From Monarcha castaneiventris obscurior (lineage: Eukaryota; Chordata; Aves; Passeriformes; Monarchidae), in the NCBI GenBank assembly GCA_026261815.1, contig JAMPIT010000890.1, positions 6,788,001 to 6,852,000 of the forward strand: a DNA stretch of 64,000 bases, written 5' to 3'. Shown piece by piece: positions 61,134-64,000 of the stretch; within the stretch, counting starts at the first letter, position 1, and every line of letters begins with the position of its first letter. Below the pieces are notes generated by a model. It had not been told where the DNA came from. It saw nothing but the letters and a program-made list of their open reading frames with translations, and made no database searches. The position numbers were made by a program, and so were the translations under genes.

Positions 61134-64000
61134 TATATACCTGTATACACACGTAGTAACTCCTAATTAGTCTTGGGTGTGGGTTATGGCTGGTCCTGCT
61201 TTCCAATGCACAGTTCTGCAGAAAAGTGTGATGCAGTGTGAGGGCAGTTTAGCTCAGTTCCCGTTTCCCTGTTGCTGTCAGTGCTGCTCTCTAGGGAATC
61301 TAGAGGCTGCTGTGCTTTCCAAAGGTGCCTGTATTCTCTTGTTGCATGTCTTGTATTAGTTGTGGATTTTGCTTTATTCAGATTATGCCACCTTCCCATC
61401 AATATGAGTAACTGAGTGTGAAGCTGTGTTATATTTATGTATTTAAAACAGTGCATCTGTGTGAGACGTAATTTTATTTCATTCTCACTTTCTTTGTGTC
61501 TTATTTCTGATTTTGTTTTCACGGGATTTCTGGCTCCTAACAAAATTTCAAGGTTCCATTTTTGCTTTTTCATTCAAGCCTTAATTTCAGCTGAAATTAA
61601 CCTATTCAAATGTTTTCCATCTCGTGTTTTAATTGCACAAATGTGGTGCTTATTCCAGTTCAGTTTGGTGACATACACTTCAGATTGGCATATTTATTCT
61701 TTATACTAATGGGTTGATGAAACTGTTGTGTTGTTTTTAATTTGGTGGTCCTAAAATCATCACACTGGAATTATTACATCTCTACTTAACAAAGAAAGGG
61801 AATCCAAGTAGCTTGGATCCATCCTGACAATCCACCCCACCCAAGAGTGGAGGGCACAGCTGAGGCACCTCTCCTCCTTGCTTTTTGCCCACTCTCAGCC
61901 CGAGAGTGCTAAGCCAGAGGCGATAAATAACTATAGGCTGATAATCAGTTTGACCCTGTGTGAGCAGGGTGGTTTAGTAGATTCCCAGGTTCTTCCAGTC
62001 CCCTAGGGCTTCCTGAGGAGCAGGTACTGATAGCTGAATACTGAGAAGATATTGGTGGGTTACTTCCTGGTCAGAAGAATTTCCAAATTGAACTGCTGGA
62101 GTCAATCCTTTCCATAAGGAGACCATTAAATTGCTGAATATTTGTTTTGCTTCTAACAACACCCTGGTAGATACTGACAGAGCTTCATTATTTGATTGAG
62201 ATTTGTTTGCACAGCATTGGCAGTCTATTTCCCAAAAGAGCTTCTGGCTGTTTGCCCTCCCAAAGAGTAGCAAAACTGAGAATTAACTGGCTCTTCTCAC
62301 TGTTACCACACTAAGTGTAATTAGCAACTACATTTTATTCCCTGCTAGTAATAGCTACAATTTAAACCTTTAATTTATAGTCTCTCTCTCTTACTCATCT
62401 ACACTACTAAGTTGTCAAAGATTAATTAACAGTAAAATATTTACTATAGTAGGAAATCATTTCCTAATCTGAACCTTCTGGCATCTTTATCCCAAGGAGA
62501 TTATTCAAACATAGTGTCTCAAGACACCCTTCAGTAATAAAAAAGAAAATACTGGGCAGAGGAGCAGCCCCAGCCAGAAATGACAGCAGAAAGATGCTAT
62601 TGTAGCATAGTTACATAGAGATTATTGGTGCACTGGAGATGTGCAACATTTGCCTCTTGCTCTGAAAATCCTAACTTGAGTCAAACCCCCGCACAACTTC
62701 TCCAATTCTAGCAAATGGAGGAGTTTCCCAGATGCTGTTAAGCAGTGCTTCACCTGGAGGGTTAATTTAATGTAGATAAAGCTGTGTCTAAATTTGCATT
62801 AACTCAGAGGTAAAGTTCGGGCAGAATCACCCCACAGCAGACTTCCAGAGCACTAGTCTCAATCTCATTATCATTTCCTTTTATTGATCTTTTTCCTGCT
62901 GCTTGGATTTACTCCTTGTTTATGACAAGCAGAGGCCAATTAGCAGAGAGACTGCTGAGTTCTTACAGGAAGCTTTTGTATTTTGGGAATATGATACAGT
63001 CAGCACAATCAGCTGTTTTCCTTCCTTTTCTGCTTTCCTTTGACACTTGGTAAATACGGGGATGCTTGGTAAATATCAGTGGAATGTTGTGGGTGCTCGG
63101 TAAATGTGAGTGAAAAATAACTTCAATGAAGGACGTAGCAAACTATTATCTGAGAAGAAAACCATTATTTTCTCATGTCCAGTTGCCTGTGCTGTGACCC
63201 CAGTCATGACAGTCCTAAATTGCTTTATTTCAGGCATTACAGAACAGACATTATTTTCTGTGAAAAGAATAACTGTTGTGTTTATAAATCCATATGCTAT
63301 CTCACAGCAAATTCAAGTGTCACTGTACAACGTGCCTCAGCATTCTGCTCACTGAACTAAAATATCACACAGAAACAGTTTGCTTTAATGCAGCAGTCTG
63401 TGAAATATCTGGTGGGAAAATGAAGATAACACTGGAATTATTGAAACACCTATGTGAAATCCAGCTCAACATTTTCCTGGCAATAAATAGATGCTTTTTC
63501 TACAAGACTTTTTCAGTTCTGACCTACAAACCTAGATTTACCATCACAGGACTGTGTGGAGCTCTCTTTCCAGAGTTCTGCTGGTAGCTCCTGGCAAAGT
63601 AAAGATTTGTTTTCTAAAATATCTAACTTTTATTTTACCAAACCAAGAGAAAGCAAAAATGTGTGGTTTGGGAGTGCTTTGTGTTCAGAATTATTCATAA
63701 CAATATTTAATTTTTAATGTGACCTGAATTTTCTCCCCCCAGAAAACTGCTATGACAACACATTATTCAATTGCACTCAGTAACTATTGTCTCGGAGCTC
63801 AGCAGCACTGACCTGACAGATTTATCTGTATTGGCTGAGTGTGATTTGGCCAGCTCATACCTAGTTGGGAACAGAGGCAAGGACATCCTCAGTGAGGGTG
63901 CTCTGCAAAGCCACCTGCTTGGTGTAATTTTTCTTGCTTGCGATCCAAAACTCCTACAACAATCTTGGTAGATATCCTGAAATTATGGAGTTGTTTATGG

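Larger units (their letters stand above)
58679..64000 (+). other. MMRN1: MMRN1 intron 7 (5' part)
   Basis: This phase-1 intron starts GTAATG and runs off the right edge. I looked for the EGF-like exon (a Cys-x-Asn-Gly-Gly-x-Cys type pattern) and the C1q exon and did not find either. Present: an AATAAA signal at 58774-58779, an (AT)22 microsatellite at 61085-61128, and three spaced GGTAAAT words at about 63046-63107. Confidence 0.8.

Noticed and set aside
60868..61206. 112-codon minus-strand open frame with a long Tyr-Ile run
   Set aside because: It is produced by the AT dinucleotide repeat at 61085-61128.
63743..63783. Possible next MMRN1 exon after the CCCCCCAG acceptor-like site (ENCYDNTLFNC...)
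   Set aside because: It reaches a stop after 13 codons, has no donor, and does not show the EGF-like cysteine and glycine pattern expected next.
1..64000. CRISPR arrays, operons, tRNA or rRNA genes, or prokaryotic-type defence systems
   Set aside because: None was seen. Intron-exon structure, CR1 elements and low gene density show vertebrate nuclear DNA.

Overview
The window looks like nuclear DNA of a bird, probably a songbird. It carries 3' fragments of CR1 LINEs, solo LTRs with TG...CA ends that resemble families I recall from passerine genomes, long introns and sparse coding exons. Two genes are recognisable, and their arrangement (SNCA on the minus strand, MMRN1 on the plus strand, divergent) matches the order known in other amniotes.

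Left end (1-3.7 kb): the 5' part of alpha-synuclein (SNCA, minus strand). The first coding exon is at 1516-1661 and encodes residues 1-40 plus the first base of codon 41. A CpG-rich promoter and 5'UTR-exon region lies at about 2590-3620 and contains an octamer tandem repeat. The remaining SNCA exons lie beyond position 1. Between the genes (3.7-27 kb) I see no coding exon. This part holds two CR1 fragments, two pairs of solo LTRs (10860/19049 and 12188/23074), one ancient MIR-like SINE and unclassified sequence.

Middle and right (27.1-64 kb): multimerin 1 (MMRN1, plus strand). Seven coding exons join in frame through consensus splice sites: signal peptide and Ser/Thr-rich N-terminal region (27115-27641), EMI domain split over two exons (40461-40580, 42787-42893), three short linker/coil exons (48163-48261, 51537-51575, 51979-52152) and one 1980-nt coiled-coil exon (56699-58678). 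Together they give about 1015 residues. The C-terminal EGF-like and C1q exons expected for the family are not in the window and should lie beyond 64000. The introns hold MIR-like fossils, microsatellites, short tandem duplications and an orphan CpG-rich patch (about 34500-35230).

The two genes have unrelated products: a presynaptic lipid-binding protein and a secreted platelet/endothelial adhesion protein. Both are known from megakaryocytes and platelets, and GATA-type motifs occur near both 5' ends, so a shared regulatory domain is possible but unproven. I found no convincing new system. The most checkable new points are a possible intronic polyadenylation isoform of MMRN1, a run of frame-neutral cassette exons, the repeat in the SNCA promoter, and the orphan CpG island.
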